From Nonomuraea deserti (GTDB taxonomy: Bacteria; Actinomycetota; Actinomycetes; Streptosporangiales; Streptosporangiaceae), in contig NZ_SMKO01000049.1 of the NCBI RefSeq assembly GCF_004348685.1, forward strand, positions 1-51,874: DNA of 51,874 bases. Reading direction: 5' to 3'. The notes under the pieces are model-generated. The model was not told where the DNA came from, did no database searches, and saw only the letters and a list, made by a program, of their open reading frames with translations. The translations under genes were made by a program, and so were the position numbers. Positions 31,929 through 40,807 of this stretch are shown piece after piece (positions within the stretch are counted from its first letter, which is position 1; every line of letters starts with the position of its first letter).

Positions 31929-32971
31929 CGCCGGACCGCAGGCGGCTGGCCGAGCTGACGGGCGATCTGAGCGCGGCCGGCGGGGTCCGGCTGGTGACGC
32001 TCGGCGACGGGGCCGAGCGCGGCATCAGGACGCTGGAGTTCAGGACGGGCTCAGGGCTGGCGTTCGACGTGCTGGTGGACAGGTGCATGGACATCGGGCA
32101 CGCCGAGCACGGCGGGCGCGCGTTCGGCTGGCGCTCCCCCACCGGCTTCCGCCATCCGGGGCTGCACGAGAACGGCGACGAGGACGGGCTGTCCTGGTTG
32201 CGCTCGTTCTCCGGCCTCATCGTCACGGCCGGGCTCGACCACACGCTGTTCGGCGGCGACGTGCCCGCCGGCACCTACCGCTACCCGCCCCGCACGTCGG
32301 TGCGGCACGGCCTGCACGGGCGCGCGGGCAACCTGCCCGCCCGGCTGACCGGCTACGGCGAGCGCTGGGACGGCGAGCGCTGCGTGTTGTGGGCCGAGGG
32401 TGAGGTGCGCCAGGCCGCGGTCTTCGCCGAGAACCTGCGCCTGGTGCGGCGGATCGAGGCCGACCTCGGGGGCGAGGAGATCAGGCTGGTGGACACCGTC
32501 ACCAACGCGGGGTTCGAGCCGACGCCGCACATGTACCTCTACCACATCAACCTGGGCTGGCCGCTGCTCGACGAGGGCGCCAGGTTCGAGGCCGCCATCC
32601 GCGAGACGCTCTGGCAGAGCGACAGCGTGGCCGAGCAGAAGGCCGGCCACATCGTCTTCCCCGGGCCGGTGCCGGGGTTCGTGGAGCAGGTGTACGAGCA
32701 CGCGCTCGTCCCCGGCGACGACGGGCTGCACCGGGTGGCGGTGGTCAACGACCGGCTCGGGATGAAGGTGTCCGTGGAGTGGCCGGCGGAGGAGTTCCCG
32801 TATTTCTTCGAGTGGCTGAACCTGCGCTCGGGCAACTACGCGGTCGGACTCGAGCCCTCCACGCATCACGTCGCCGGCGACGCCGCGGCGAGGGAGGACG
32901 GCAGCATGATCTGGCTCGGCCCGCAGGAGTCGCGGGCTTACCACACCACGTTCCGTGTCGAGGTGGCATGA
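31925..32971 (+). CDS. Aldose 1-epimerase-like DUF4432 protein
   Basis: 348 residues. LAFDVLVDRCMDIGHAEHGG and FGWRSPTGFRHP near the N-terminus, and the later MYLYHINLGWPLL and FFEWLNLRSGNYAVGLEPST, identify the DUF4432 branch of the galactose mutarotase fold. Members are thought to interconvert sugar anomers or related forms; the exact reaction of this branch is poorly known. Last gene of the five-gene operon. It fits a sugar substrate entering an SDR/lactonase pathway. Confidence 0.88.
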   Translation: MTPDRRRLAELTGDLSAAGGVRLVTLGDGAERGIRTLEFRTGSGLAFDVLVDRCMDIGHAEHGGRAFGWRSPTGFRHPGLHENGDEDGLSWLRSFSGLIVTAGLDHTLFGGDVPAGTYRYPPRTSVRHGLHGRAGNLPARLTGYGERWDGERCVLWAEGEVRQAAVFAENLRLVRRIEADLGGEEIRLVDTVTNAGFEPTPHMYLYHINLGWPLLDEGARFEAAIRETLWQSDSVAEQKAGHIVFPGPVPGFVEQVYEHALVPGDDGLHRVAVVNDRLGMKVSVEWPAEEFPYFFEWLNLRSGNYAVGLEPSTHHVAGDAAAREDGSMIWLGPQESRAYHTTFRVEVA

Positions 32972-32987
32972 GGTGACGGCGTCGGCC

Positions 32988-33003
32988 GCCGGCCGGGGCC
33001 GGC
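32988..33003. terminator. Short GC hairpin between convergent operons
   Basis: GCCGGCC (32988-32994) and GGCCGGC (32997-33003) form a 7-bp stem whose 2-nt spacer forces a slightly opened loop. It lies between the stops at 32971 and 33003. A weak candidate. Confidence 0.35.
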
Positions 33004-33836
33004 TAGCCGTCCAGCCGGTACGCGCGCCGCGCCGCCCCGGCGAAGACGTCGGCGCGCTCGCTGTCCGACAGGCCCGCGCAGAGCTCGTCCGCGGCCTCGG
33101 CGACCCGCTCGTAGCCGGCCGCGAGCAGGCACACCGGCCAGTCGGAGCCGAACATCACCCGCTCGGGGCCGAACGCCTCCAGGACGATCTCGGCGTACGG
33201 CCGAAGGTCGGCCACCCGCCAGGATGTCCAGCCGGCCTCGGTGACCATCCCGGACAGCTTGCAGGAGACGTTGGGGTGGCGGGCCAGTTCCTGGATCCGG
33301 CTGCGCCACGGCTCCAGCTCGCCCGAGGCGATCGGCGGCTTGGACAGGTGGTCGAGCACGAACGTCAGCTCCGGCAGGGCGGCCACGGTGTCGATGGCGG
33401 CGGGCAGCTGGTGCGGGAGCGTGAGCAGGTCGTAGGCCAGCCCGGCGGCGGCCACGGCGGCGAGCCCGCGGCGCACGTCGGCGCGGGTGAGCCAGCCGGG
33501 GTCGGGCTCGGACTGCACGCCGTGCCTGACGGCGACCAGCCCGTGGGGCAGCCCGGCGAGGGTGTCCGCGGCGTCATGCGCGGTCAGGTCGATCCAGCCG
33601 ACGACACCCGCGACGAGCTCGGACCCGGCGGCCAGGGCCAGGAACTCGCGGGTCTCGTCGAGGTCGGGCAGCACCTGCACCAGCACGCTGCGGCTCACTC
33701 CGGCCGCGGCGGCGGGGCCGGCGAGGTCGTCGAGGGTGAACGTGCGGCGCACGGGGGCCATGGGCTCCGGGTCGAGCCAGGCGTGGGGGCGGACGGACAG
33801 ATCCCAGACGTGGTGGTGGGCGTCGATGCGGGTCAT
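33003..33836 (-). CDS. Amidohydrolase, L-fuconolactonase/PDC-lactonase-like (COG3618)
   Basis: 277 residues. The N-terminal metal motif RIDAHHHVWDL and the downstream FVLDHLSKPPI and RVMFGSDWPVCLLA with the metal-linked Asp are typical of the COG3618 group, which includes L-fuconolactone and L-rhamnono-lactone hydrolases. ATG 33836 is favoured because GGAAG lies 5 nt upstream; a GTG at 33839 is too close to it. Divergent from GH95 with two operator-like boxes between. It probably opens an aldonolactone made by the SDR from a released deoxy-sugar such as L-fucose. Confidence 0.88.
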   Translation of the reverse strand: MTRIDAHHHVWDLSVRPHAWLDPEPMAPVRRTFTLDDLAGPAAAAGVSRSVLVQVLPDLDETREFLALAAGSELVAGVVGWIDLTAHDAADTLAGLPHGLVAVRHGVQSEPDPGWLTRADVRRGLAAVAAAGLAYDLLTLPHQLPAAIDTVAALPELTFVLDHLSKPPIASGELEPWRSRIQELARHPNVSCKLSGMVTEAGWTSWRVADLRPYAEIVLEAFGPERVMFGSDWPVCLLAAGYERVAEAADELCAGLSDSERADVFAGAARRAYRLDG

Positions 33837-33911
33837 CACGGCTTCCGGCTCGGTCGGGAGCGGGCGGCGGCCGCCCTCTCCAGCAGGAGATCGTTTCCGG
33901 ACCGGAACCTA

Positions 33912-33990
33912 ACATACATCCGATGTCGAAGCCAGGACTGAGGGAGGTATGGACATCAAGGCCCTCTTCGCGTAGACATACATCCTATGT
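33912..33990. promoter_or_regulatory. Two operator-like boxes between the lactonase and GH95 genes
   Basis: ACATACATCCGATGT (33912-33926) and ACATACATCCTATGT (33976-33990) are 15-mers that differ at one base, 64 bp apart. The first contains the perfect palindrome ACATC-C-GATGT. The core CATCCGATG is the same as in the FadR-type operator at 27072-27109, so the same regulator may bind both regions. Confidence 0.65.
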
Positions 33991-34134
33991 TCGCGGTGAA
34001 CGTCCGCTGAACAACTCGCCTTCGACGTCCCCGCGGTCCGAGAGACACCCGGACCCCCTGACGGCGCGATCGCCCTCATCGCTCTCACGACATCCCGCCC
34101 CGGCGGCGGCATGCGTTCTGGAAGAGGAGTAACG

Positions 34135-36558
34135 GTGACCAACGACGGCTACACACGACGAGGCGTGCTCGCGACGGGCTTAGGCGCCGCGGCCGGATCC
34201 GTGCTCGTGACCGGGGTGAGCGCCGGTCCGGCGCAGGCCGGGACGCGGCACGGCCCGGAGGGCAACCCGCTCACCCTCTGGTACACCCGCCCGGCCGAGG
34301 AGTGGCTCGAAGCGCTGCCCGTCGGCTGCGGGCGGATCGGCGCCATGGTGTTCGGCGGCGTGGCCACCGAACGGTTCCAGCTGAACGAGGACAGCATCTG
34401 GGCCGGCGGGCCGCACACCTACGACAACCCCGAGGCGCTGGCCGCCCTCCCGCAGATCCGGCAGTGGGTCTGGGAGGACAAGTGGCAGAAGGCGCAGAAC
34501 CTGGCCGACGAGAAGTTCCTCGGCGTCCCGAGCGAGCAGGCGCCGTACCAGGTGCTCGGCGACCTCACCCTGACCTTCCCCGGCTCGGCCGGCTTCACCG
34601 GCTACCGGCGCGAGCTCGACCTGACCCGCGCCGTCACCACCGTGACCTACGTCCGCGACGGCGTCCGCCACACCCGCGAGGTCTTCGCCAGCAACCCCGG
34701 CCAGGTCATCGTCGTGCGGCACACCGCCGACAAGCCCGGCTCGGTGACGTTCCAGGCGGCCTTCTCCAGCCCGCAGACCACCACGACGGCCGCCGCGGGA
34801 CGCGACACCATCGCCCTCGACGGCGTCAGCGGCGACACCCAGGGGCTCAGGGGCGAGGTGCGCTTCCGCGCCCTGGCCAGGGCCGAGGCGAAGGGCGGGA
34901 CGGTCGGCACCGACGGCGGCACGCTCACCGTGACCGGCGCCGACGAGGTGACGTTGCTCATCTCCATGGGCTCCGGCTACCGCAGCTTCAAGGACGTCGG
35001 CGGCGACCCCGACGAGGTGGCCGAGCGGCATCTGAAGCGGGCCGCCGGGCAGCCGTACGAGGTGCTGCGGCGCAAGCACGTCCACGACTACCAGAAGCTG
35101 TTCGGGCGGGTCGAGATCGACCTCGGCACGTCGGAGGCGGTCGCGCTGCCGACCGGCGAGCGCATCGCCCGCCGCCAGCTCGACACCGACCCGCAGCTGG
35201 CCGCCCTCTACTTCCAGTACGGCCGCTACCTGCTGATCTCCTGCTCCCGGGCGCCGGGCCACGCGGCCAACCTGCAGGGCATCTGGAACGACTCCCTCAC
35301 GCCGGCGTGGGAGTCGAAGTACACCATCAACATCAACTGCGAGATGAACTACTGGCCGGCCGGGCCCGGCAACCTCATCGAGTGCATGGACCCGCTGTTC
35401 GACCTGATCAGGGACCTGGCGGAGACCGGCGCGCGCACCGCCAGGACGCAGTACGGCGCGAAGGGCTGGGTCGCCCACCACAACACCGACGGCTGGCGCG
35501 GCACGGCGCCCGTGGACTTCGCCTTCTACGGCGTGTGGCCGACCGGCGGGGCGTGGCTGTGCCTGACGCTGTGGGAGCACTACCTCTACACCGGCGACGA
35601 GCGGCGGCTGCGCGAGCACTTCCCGCTCATCAAGGGCTCGGTGGAGTTCTTCCTCGACACCCTGCAGACCGACCCCAGGACCGGCTACCTGGTGACCAAC
35701 CCCTCCCACTCGCCGGAGGTGGGCCACCACGAGGACGGCGGCGAGAACGTCAGCATCTGCGCCGGGCCCACCATGGACATGCAGATCCTGCGGGACCTGT
35801 TCGGCGCGTTCGCGGAGGCCTCGGAGGTCCTCGGGGTCGAGGAGGAGCTCCGCGCCAAGGCCGGCGAGGCCCGCGAGCGGCTCGTGCCCAACCAGGTGGG
35901 GCATCTCGGGCAGATCCAGGAGTGGCAGGAGGACTACCGCGGCGACGCCGCCCTGTCACGTAGCCGGCACATCTCCCACCTGTGGGGGCTGTTCCCCGGC
36001 CACCAGATCGACCCGCGCCTCTCCCCTGACCTGGCCCAGGCGGCCCGCCGGACGCTGGAGCTGCGCGGCGAGGCGGGTGCGGGATGGTCACTCGCCTGGA
36101 AGATCAACTTCTGGGCACGGCTGCTGGACGCCGCCGAGGCGTACAAGCGGCTGGGCAACCTGCTCGTGCCCGCGCGCACCGCGCCCAACATGTTCGACCT
36201 GCACCCGCCGTTCCAGATCGACGGGAACTTCGGCGGGGTCTCCGGGATCACGGAGATGCTGCTGCAGAGCCACGGCGACCAGGTGCACCTGCTGCCCGCC
36301 CTGCCCGCCGCATGGCCCGCCGGGTCGTACCGGGGGTTGCGGGCGCGCGGCGGGTTCGAGGTGGACCTCACGTGGGACGGCGGCGCCCTGCGGAGCGGCC
36401 GGATCCGCTCGGACCTCGGACGCAGGCTCACCCTCCGCACCGCCCGCCCGGTCACCGTCACGGAACGAGGCCGCCCGGTCAAGGTCGACCGGCCCGAACC
36501 CGGGGTCCTCGTCTTCGACACCCGCAAGGGCACGACGTACGAGCTCACCCCGGCCTGA
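34135..36558 (+). CDS. Tat-exported GH95 alpha-L-fucosidase family enzyme
   Basis: 807 residues from GTG 34135, which has GGAAGAGGAG upstream. The Tat signal TRRGVLATG leads into a hydrophobic stretch ending near AQAGT. GH95 features follow: [20 protein letters not shown] and [13 protein letters not shown] in the N-terminal sandwich, then the (alpha/alpha)6 barrel with NLQGIWN. N399 and N401 lie in [11 protein letters not shown], the presumed general acid E528 in [13 protein letters not shown], and D696 in FQIDGNFGG. These correspond to the AfcA catalytic set. It removes terminal alpha-1,2-L-fucose or, in some subgroups, L-galactose/D-galactose. The 3' end overlaps the convergent GntR gene by 14 bp. 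Confidence 0.94.
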   Translation: MTNDGYTRRGVLATGLGAAAGSVLVTGVSAGPAQAGTRHGPEGNPLTLWYTRPAEEWLEALPVGCGRIGAMVFGGVATERFQLNEDSIWAGGPHTYDNPEALAALPQIRQWVWEDKWQKAQNLADEKFLGVPSEQAPYQVLGDLTLTFPGSAGFTGYRRELDLTRAVTTVTYVRDGVRHTREVFASNPGQVIVVRHTADKPGSVTFQAAFSSPQTTTTAAAGRDTIALDGVSGDTQGLRGEVRFRALARAEAKGGTVGTDGGTLTVTGADEVTLLISMGSGYRSFKDVGGDPDEVAERHLKRAAGQPYEVLRRKHVHDYQKLFGRVEIDLGTSEAVALPTGERIARRQLDTDPQLAALYFQYGRYLLISCSRAPGHAANLQGIWNDSLTPAWESKYTININCEMNYWPAGPGNLIECMDPLFDLIRDLAETGARTARTQYGAKGWVAHHNTDGWRGTAPVDFAFYGVWPTGGAWLCLTLWEHYLYTGDERRLREHFPLIKGSVEFFLDTLQTDPRTGYLVTNPSHSPEVGHHEDGGENVSICAGPTMDMQILRDLFGAFAEASEVLGVEEELRAKAGEARERLVPNQVGHLGQIQEWQEDYRGDAALSRSRHISHLWGLFPGHQIDPRLSPDLAQAARRTLELRGEAGAGWSLAWKINFWARLLDAAEAYKRLGNLLVPARTAPNMFDLHPPFQIDGNFGGVSGITEMLLQSHGDQVHLLPALPAAWPAGSYRGLRARGGFEVDLTWDGGALRSGRIRSDLGRRLTLRTARPVTVTERGRPVKVDRPEPGVLVFDTRKGTTYELTPA

Positions 36559-37642
36559 CGCCCTCCGGGCCCGGCGGGGCGGCGCCGGGCCGGGAGCGGG
36601 GACGGGTGCGGGAGGCCTCGCCGCGGGCGTGGGCGGCGAAGAGGCGGGCCGCCTCGTCCGGGTCGCCGGACGACAGGGCCGCCACCAGGTCGTCATGGTG
36701 ACCGGCCATCGCCATCCAGTCGCCTTCGTACAGGGGGTTGCCCACCACGTGCAGGCTCCACAGGTTCGACTCGATGGTCCGCCACAACCGCAGCAGGAAG
36801 GAGTTGCCGCACGCGGCGCACACCCGCCGGTGGAAGGCGAGGTCCGCGTCTCTGAACGCTCCGATGTCGCCGTCGCCCGCCGCCCGCCGCATGGCCAGCA
36901 CATCCCCCGCGAGCTGCTGCAACGTCTCGGGCTGGATGCGGACGGCGGCGCCGCGTGCGGCATACTCCTCCAGCAGCACCCTGATGTCACGCACCTCCCG
37001 GGCCTGCTCGTCGGAGATCTCCGCGACGTAGCTGCCCCGGTTGGGATAGGAGATGACCAGTCCTTCGTGCGCCAATCGCTTGATAGCCTCTCTCGCCGGG
37101 GCCTGGCTGGTGCCGACCCGGCGGGCGATCTCGGCCTCCACCAGCCGCTGCCCGGCCACGAGCTCTCCCGAGACGATCCAGCCGCGCAGCAGCGCGTAGA
37201 CCCGGTCGGACAGCAGCTCCCTGGGCAGCACCTGGCTGGCGGGCGGCGCGATCTGCTGCTCCTGCCAGATGCGCGCGACCGTCGACTGCGACAGCCCGAG
37301 CTGCCTGGCCATCGAGCGGGTGGAGGGCACGGCGGAGCCATGGGCGGCGGCGATCACGCGTTCGGCCTCCTGCCGCTCGGTGCTGCGCGGCCGCCCGGGT
37401 CTCGGGGCGTCGGCCAGGCCGTCGAGGCCGCGCTCCACGAAGCGGGCGCGCCACTTCGCGACGGTCGCCGAGCTGACGGCGAGCCGGGACGCGATCTCCT
37501 TGCGCGACAGCCCGTCGGCGCACGCCAGCACGATGCGGCTGCGCAGGCCAAGCCCGCCGCCGGGCTCCTCCGCCCATGCCTCGAGCGTGGCGCGCTCCTC
37601 GGCGCCCATTACCAGCCGTTTGTCGTCAACGCGTCCAGTCAC
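36545..37642 (-). CDS. GntR/FCD regulator with fused N-terminal IS630-type HTH region
   Basis: 365 residues from GTG 37642. Residues 1-125 hold a double helix-turn-helix ([73 protein letters not shown]) that is the DNA-binding part of IS630-type transposases. A complete GntR winged helix ([20 protein letters not shown]) and an FCD domain ([20 protein letters not shown]) follow. The usual length of a GntR/FCD protein is about 230, so this is an extended, triple-HTH architecture. Divergent from the sugar ABC operon, with three AACGTATT repeats between. It probably controls that operon and itself. Confidence 0.9.
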   Translation of the reverse strand: MTGRVDDKRLVMGAEERATLEAWAEEPGGGLGLRSRIVLACADGLSRKEIASRLAVSSATVAKWRARFVERGLDGLADAPRPGRPRSTERQEAERVIAAAHGSAVPSTRSMARQLGLSQSTVARIWQEQQIAPPASQVLPRELLSDRVYALLRGWIVSGELVAGQRLVEAEIARRVGTSQAPAREAIKRLAHEGLVISYPNRGSYVAEISDEQAREVRDIRVLLEEYAARGAAVRIQPETLQQLAGDVLAMRRAAGDGDIGAFRDADLAFHRRVCAACGNSFLLRLWRTIESNLWSLHVVGNPLYEGDWMAMAGHHDDLVAALSSGDPDEAARLFAAHARGEASRTRPRSRPGAAPPGPEGVRPG

Positions 37643-37653
37643 GCCCCAACTCT

Positions 37654-37737
37654 AACGTATTTATGACTCAGACGACCGCTGGAAACGTATTTGTAGCAGA
37701 GCATAACCCCTTGACCGACCCCGGTTACCAACGTATT
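37654..37737. promoter_or_regulatory. Three direct AACGTATT operator candidates
   Basis: AACGTATT occurs at 37654-37661, 37684-37691 and 37730-37737, in each case followed by A/T-rich bases. Spacings are 30 and 46 bp. The third copy overlaps the predicted -10 of the sugar ABC operon. The three direct sites could match the multi-HTH regulator encoded just to the left. Confidence 0.65.
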
Positions 37738-37739
37738 AA
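37711..37739 (+). promoter_or_regulatory. Predicted promoter of the sugar ABC/glycosidase operon
   Basis: TTGACC (37711-37716) and TATTAA (37734-37739) are spaced by 17 nt, in an unusually AT-rich stretch. A 5' untranslated region of about 60 nt precedes ATG 37805. Confidence 0.65.
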
Positions 37740-37804
37740 ATAATCGCTAATCGAGTATCGACCCATTAAAAAGGCGTCGCAGATCTCGCCCCCTTGGAGG
37801 TGCG

Positions 37805-39076
37805 ATGCGGTCCCCCCGTTCATCCCTCGTCCTGTCAGGCATCGGATGCCTGCTCCTGCTCACCGGCTGCGGCGGGGGCGGCTTCGCCGGCGACTCCCAA
37901 GCACAGCAGAGCGAGGGCCGCCAGGTCACCGTCAGGATGCTGGTCAACATCAGCCCGAACCTCACGCAGGCGTACTGGGACGGCCTGGTCAAGCCGTTCG
38001 AGCAGGCGAACCCCGGCATCGACGTGAAGATCGAGGCGCCTACCGGCAAGGGCGTGGCCGACACGCTGCCGCAGCAGCTCGCCGCCGGCAACGCCCCCGA
38101 CGTGGTCGAGACGCTGATGGCGGACGAGACGCTGGCCAAGCAGATGCTCGACCTGAGCGACCAGCCGTGGGCGAAGGACACGCCGCTGGTCGAGCAGGCC
38201 AAGCTGGGCGGCAGGATCTACACCGTCGGCGTCGGCGTGCAGGCCCAGTCGCTGGTCTTCTACAACAAGGCCGCCTTCGGCAAGGCCGGGATCGACAAGC
38301 CGCCGACCACGTGGGACGAGCTCGACGCGGCCATGGGCAAGCTCAAGGCGGCCGGCTACCTGCCGCTGCAGACCGGCGGCGACTTCCTGACCGGCCTGCA
38401 ACTGCTCCAGCTCTCCAACCCCTCCCGCGCCCAGAACCACCCCACCTGGCAGCAGGACGTCAGCGCAGGCAAGATCAAGGCCGGCGAGTCGCTGCTGCCG
38501 TACCTGGAGCGCTACCACGGCTGGATCGGCAAGGGGTACGTCGACAAGAACGCCCTGGGCATGAAGTACGCCGACGCCGAAACCGCGTTCCTGTCCGGCA
38601 AGTCGGCCATGTACGTCATGGGCAGCTGGTTCACCGCCGCCGAGGCCAAGGCCGAGAAGGACTTCGAGGTCGGCGTCTTCCCGGCCCCGGTCGACAAGGG
38701 CCAGCAGTATCCCGGCCCGCAGGGCGCGACGCTCGCGGCACCCTACATGATCCTCAAGTCGAGCCCGCAGAAGGACGCGGCGCTCAAGCTGGTCCAGTGG
38801 CTCGTCACCGACCCGGCCGCGGTCAAGAGCCAGCTCAAGCAGGACGGCAACTTCCGCACCGGCGTCGAGCGCGCGTTCACCCCGCTCGAGAAGCAGGTGC
38901 AGGAGATCCTCGACCAGGCGCCGGCCGGCGTCCCGCAGGGCGAGGGCTACGGCGACGCCACCCTCCCCAAGGGCTTCAACTCCGCGTGGAACACCGAGGT
39001 CCAGGGCCTGTACGTGGGCAAGTCGCCCAAGGAGGTCGCCGAGGGCGTGGACCGCTGGCTGGCCGGACGATCATGA
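37805..39076 (+). CDS. Sugar ABC transporter substrate-binding lipoprotein (SBP family 1)
   Basis: 423 residues; TTGGAGG lies just before ATG 37805. The lipobox LLLLTGC places the lipid on Cys22. The mature domain has the family 1 pattern (WDGLVKPFEQANPGIDVKIE, LAAGNAPDVVETL, YTVGVGVQAQSLVFYNKAAF, FLSGKSAMYVMGSWFTAAEA). It delivers mono- or oligosaccharides to the two permeases encoded next. No ATPase gene is in the operon, so a shared MsiK-like ATPase encoded elsewhere must drive import. The ligand is probably the product of the glycosidases encoded downstream. Confidence 0.95.
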   Translation: MRSPRSSLVLSGIGCLLLLTGCGGGGFAGDSQAQQSEGRQVTVRMLVNISPNLTQAYWDGLVKPFEQANPGIDVKIEAPTGKGVADTLPQQLAAGNAPDVVETLMADETLAKQMLDLSDQPWAKDTPLVEQAKLGGRIYTVGVGVQAQSLVFYNKAAFGKAGIDKPPTTWDELDAAMGKLKAAGYLPLQTGGDFLTGLQLLQLSNPSRAQNHPTWQQDVSAGKIKAGESLLPYLERYHGWIGKGYVDKNALGMKYADAETAFLSGKSAMYVMGSWFTAAEAKAEKDFEVGVFPAPVDKGQQYPGPQGATLAAPYMILKSSPQKDAALKLVQWLVTDPAAVKSQLKQDGNFRTGVERAFTPLEKQVQEILDQAPAGVPQGEGYGDATLPKGFNSAWNTEVQGLYVGKSPKEVAEGVDRWLAGRS

Positions 39077-40002
39077 CCCTCACCCGAGAAGCACCCGTCG
39101 CCACGGTGCGGGAGGCCCCACGGAAGCCCAGGCGGCACGACGGCCTGACGACCGCGCTGATGGCCGGCCCGGCCACCGTCCTCTACGTGGTGATGCTGGT
39201 CATCCCGGTCGGCCTGGCCTTCTACCTGAGCCTGACCGACTGGGACGGCTTCAGCGCCGACCCCGCCTTCGTCGGCGCCGCCAACTACGCGAGCCTGCTC
39301 GACGACCCCGAGCTGCGCCGCGCGGCCCTGGTCACCCTGCTGGTCGCGGCGGCGGGCACGGCCGGGCTCAACCTGCTCGGCCTCGGCTTCGCCCTCCTGG
39401 TTAACGGTGCCTCCCGGGCCAACACGTTCTTCCGCATCGTGCTGTTCTACCCGCACGTGCTCAGCGCCCTCGTGGTCGGCTTCCTCTGGTCGGCCATCCT
39501 CGGCACCACCGGCGCGGTCAACAACCTGGTGACCACGTGGGGCGGTGAGGTGCTGCCGTTCCTGTCCGACCCGGCCTGGGCCACCGTCACCATGATCGCG
39601 GTGCTGGTGTGGGCCGGGTTCGGTGTCAACGTGGTGCTCTACCTGGCCGGGCTCCAGGCGGTGCCGCACTCGCTGATCGAGGCCGCGAAGATCGACGGGG
39701 CGACCCGCCGGCAGGTGTTCAGGAACGTGACACTGCCCGCGCTGGGCCCGTCGGTGACGATCAACATCGTGCTGTCGCTGGTGACGCTGCTCAAGACGTA
39801 CGACCTGGTGGTGTCGCTGACGGCGGGCGGCCCGGCCGGGCAGACCCAGACCGTCGCCTACCTCATCCTGTGGAACTCCTTCCACGACGCCCGCCTCGGC
39901 TTCGGCTCCGCCCAATCGGTGATCCTCATGCTGGTCACCGCGGCGCTCGCGTTCGTGGTGACCAGGCTGCGCCGGCGCGGCGAGATGGCGGTGCACCAGT
40001 GA
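39073..40002 (+). CDS. Sugar ABC transporter permease (MalF/UgpA-like)
   Basis: 309 residues, ATGA-coupled to the binding-protein gene. A cytoplasmic N-terminus of about 25 residues is followed by six helices. The EAA loop is LIEAAKIDGATRRQVFRNVT. LTAGGPAGQTQTVAYLIL is the usual sugar-permease signature near the C-terminus. Confidence 0.95.
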   Translation: MTLTREAPVATVREAPRKPRRHDGLTTALMAGPATVLYVVMLVIPVGLAFYLSLTDWDGFSADPAFVGAANYASLLDDPELRRAALVTLLVAAAGTAGLNLLGLGFALLVNGASRANTFFRIVLFYPHVLSALVVGFLWSAILGTTGAVNNLVTTWGGEVLPFLSDPAWATVTMIAVLVWAGFGVNVVLYLAGLQAVPHSLIEAAKIDGATRRQVFRNVTLPALGPSVTINIVLSLVTLLKTYDLVVSLTAGGPAGQTQTVAYLILWNSFHDARLGFGSAQSVILMLVTAALAFVVTRLRRRGEMAVHQ

Positions 40003-40805
40003 GAAAGACCTTCCTCTGGGCGACCGTCGCCTTCATGCTGATCCCGCTCTACGTGCTGACCGTCAACGCGTTCAAGGGACAGCAGGAGATCCTCGGCAAC
40101 CCGTTCGGCCTCGACGGCCTCACGCTGGAACCGCTCGGCAGGGCGCTGACGAACCCGCAGTTCGACGTGGTCAAGGGGTACGCGGTCACGCTGCTGTTCG
40201 TGGTGGCCGTCAACGTGCTGTCGGTGCTGCTGGCCGCGCCCGCCGCGTACACCATCGCGCGCAGCCCCAAGCGGCGCTTCCGGGTGCTCATGCTGTTCTT
40301 CCTGGCCGGGACGTTCATCCCGGGCCAGGTGCTGGTCATCCCGGTCGTGTACGTGCTCAAGACCCTCGGCCTCATGGGCACGATCCGCGGGTTCGTGTTG
40401 TTCGAGACCACGCTCACGCTGCCGTTCTCGATCTTCCTGTACGCCGGCTACATCGCCACCATCCCCGCCGTGCTCGACCAGGCGGCGGCCGTCGACGGGG
40501 CGGGCCGGCTGCGCACGTTCTGGCAGATCGTCTTCCCGCTGATGCGGCCCGCGGTCGCCACGATGGTCATCCTCAACACGTTCTCGGTGTGGAACGACTT
40601 CGTGAACCCGCAGATCATCCTGGGCCCCGGCAGCGGCCTCTACACGGTGACCACGGGCGTCTACGCCGCCGTCAGCCAGTACTCCACCGACTACACGGTG
40701 GTCTTCCCGACGCTGCTGCTGGCCATCGCCCCGCTCCTCGTCTTCTTCGTCCTCATGCAACGGCACATCATCAGCGGCCTCACCGCCGGGGCCACGAAAG
40801 GTTGA
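39999..40805 (+). CDS. Sugar ABC transporter permease (MalG/UgpE-like)
   Basis: 268 residues from GTG 39999, overlapping the first permease as GTGA. Six helices; EAA loop LDQAAAVDGAGRLRTFWQIV; WNDFVNPQIIL before the last helices and a C-terminus ending HIISGLTAGATKG. These are typical of the MalG class. It forms the importer heterodimer with the preceding permease. Confidence 0.95.
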   Translation: MRKTFLWATVAFMLIPLYVLTVNAFKGQQEILGNPFGLDGLTLEPLGRALTNPQFDVVKGYAVTLLFVVAVNVLSVLLAAPAAYTIARSPKRRFRVLMLFFLAGTFIPGQVLVIPVVYVLKTLGLMGTIRGFVLFETTLTLPFSIFLYAGYIATIPAVLDQAAAVDGAGRLRTFWQIVFPLMRPAVATMVILNTFSVWNDFVNPQIILGPGSGLYTVTTGVYAAVSQYSTDYTVVFPTLLLAIAPLLVFFVLMQRHIISGLTAGATKG

Positions 40806-40807
40806 AG

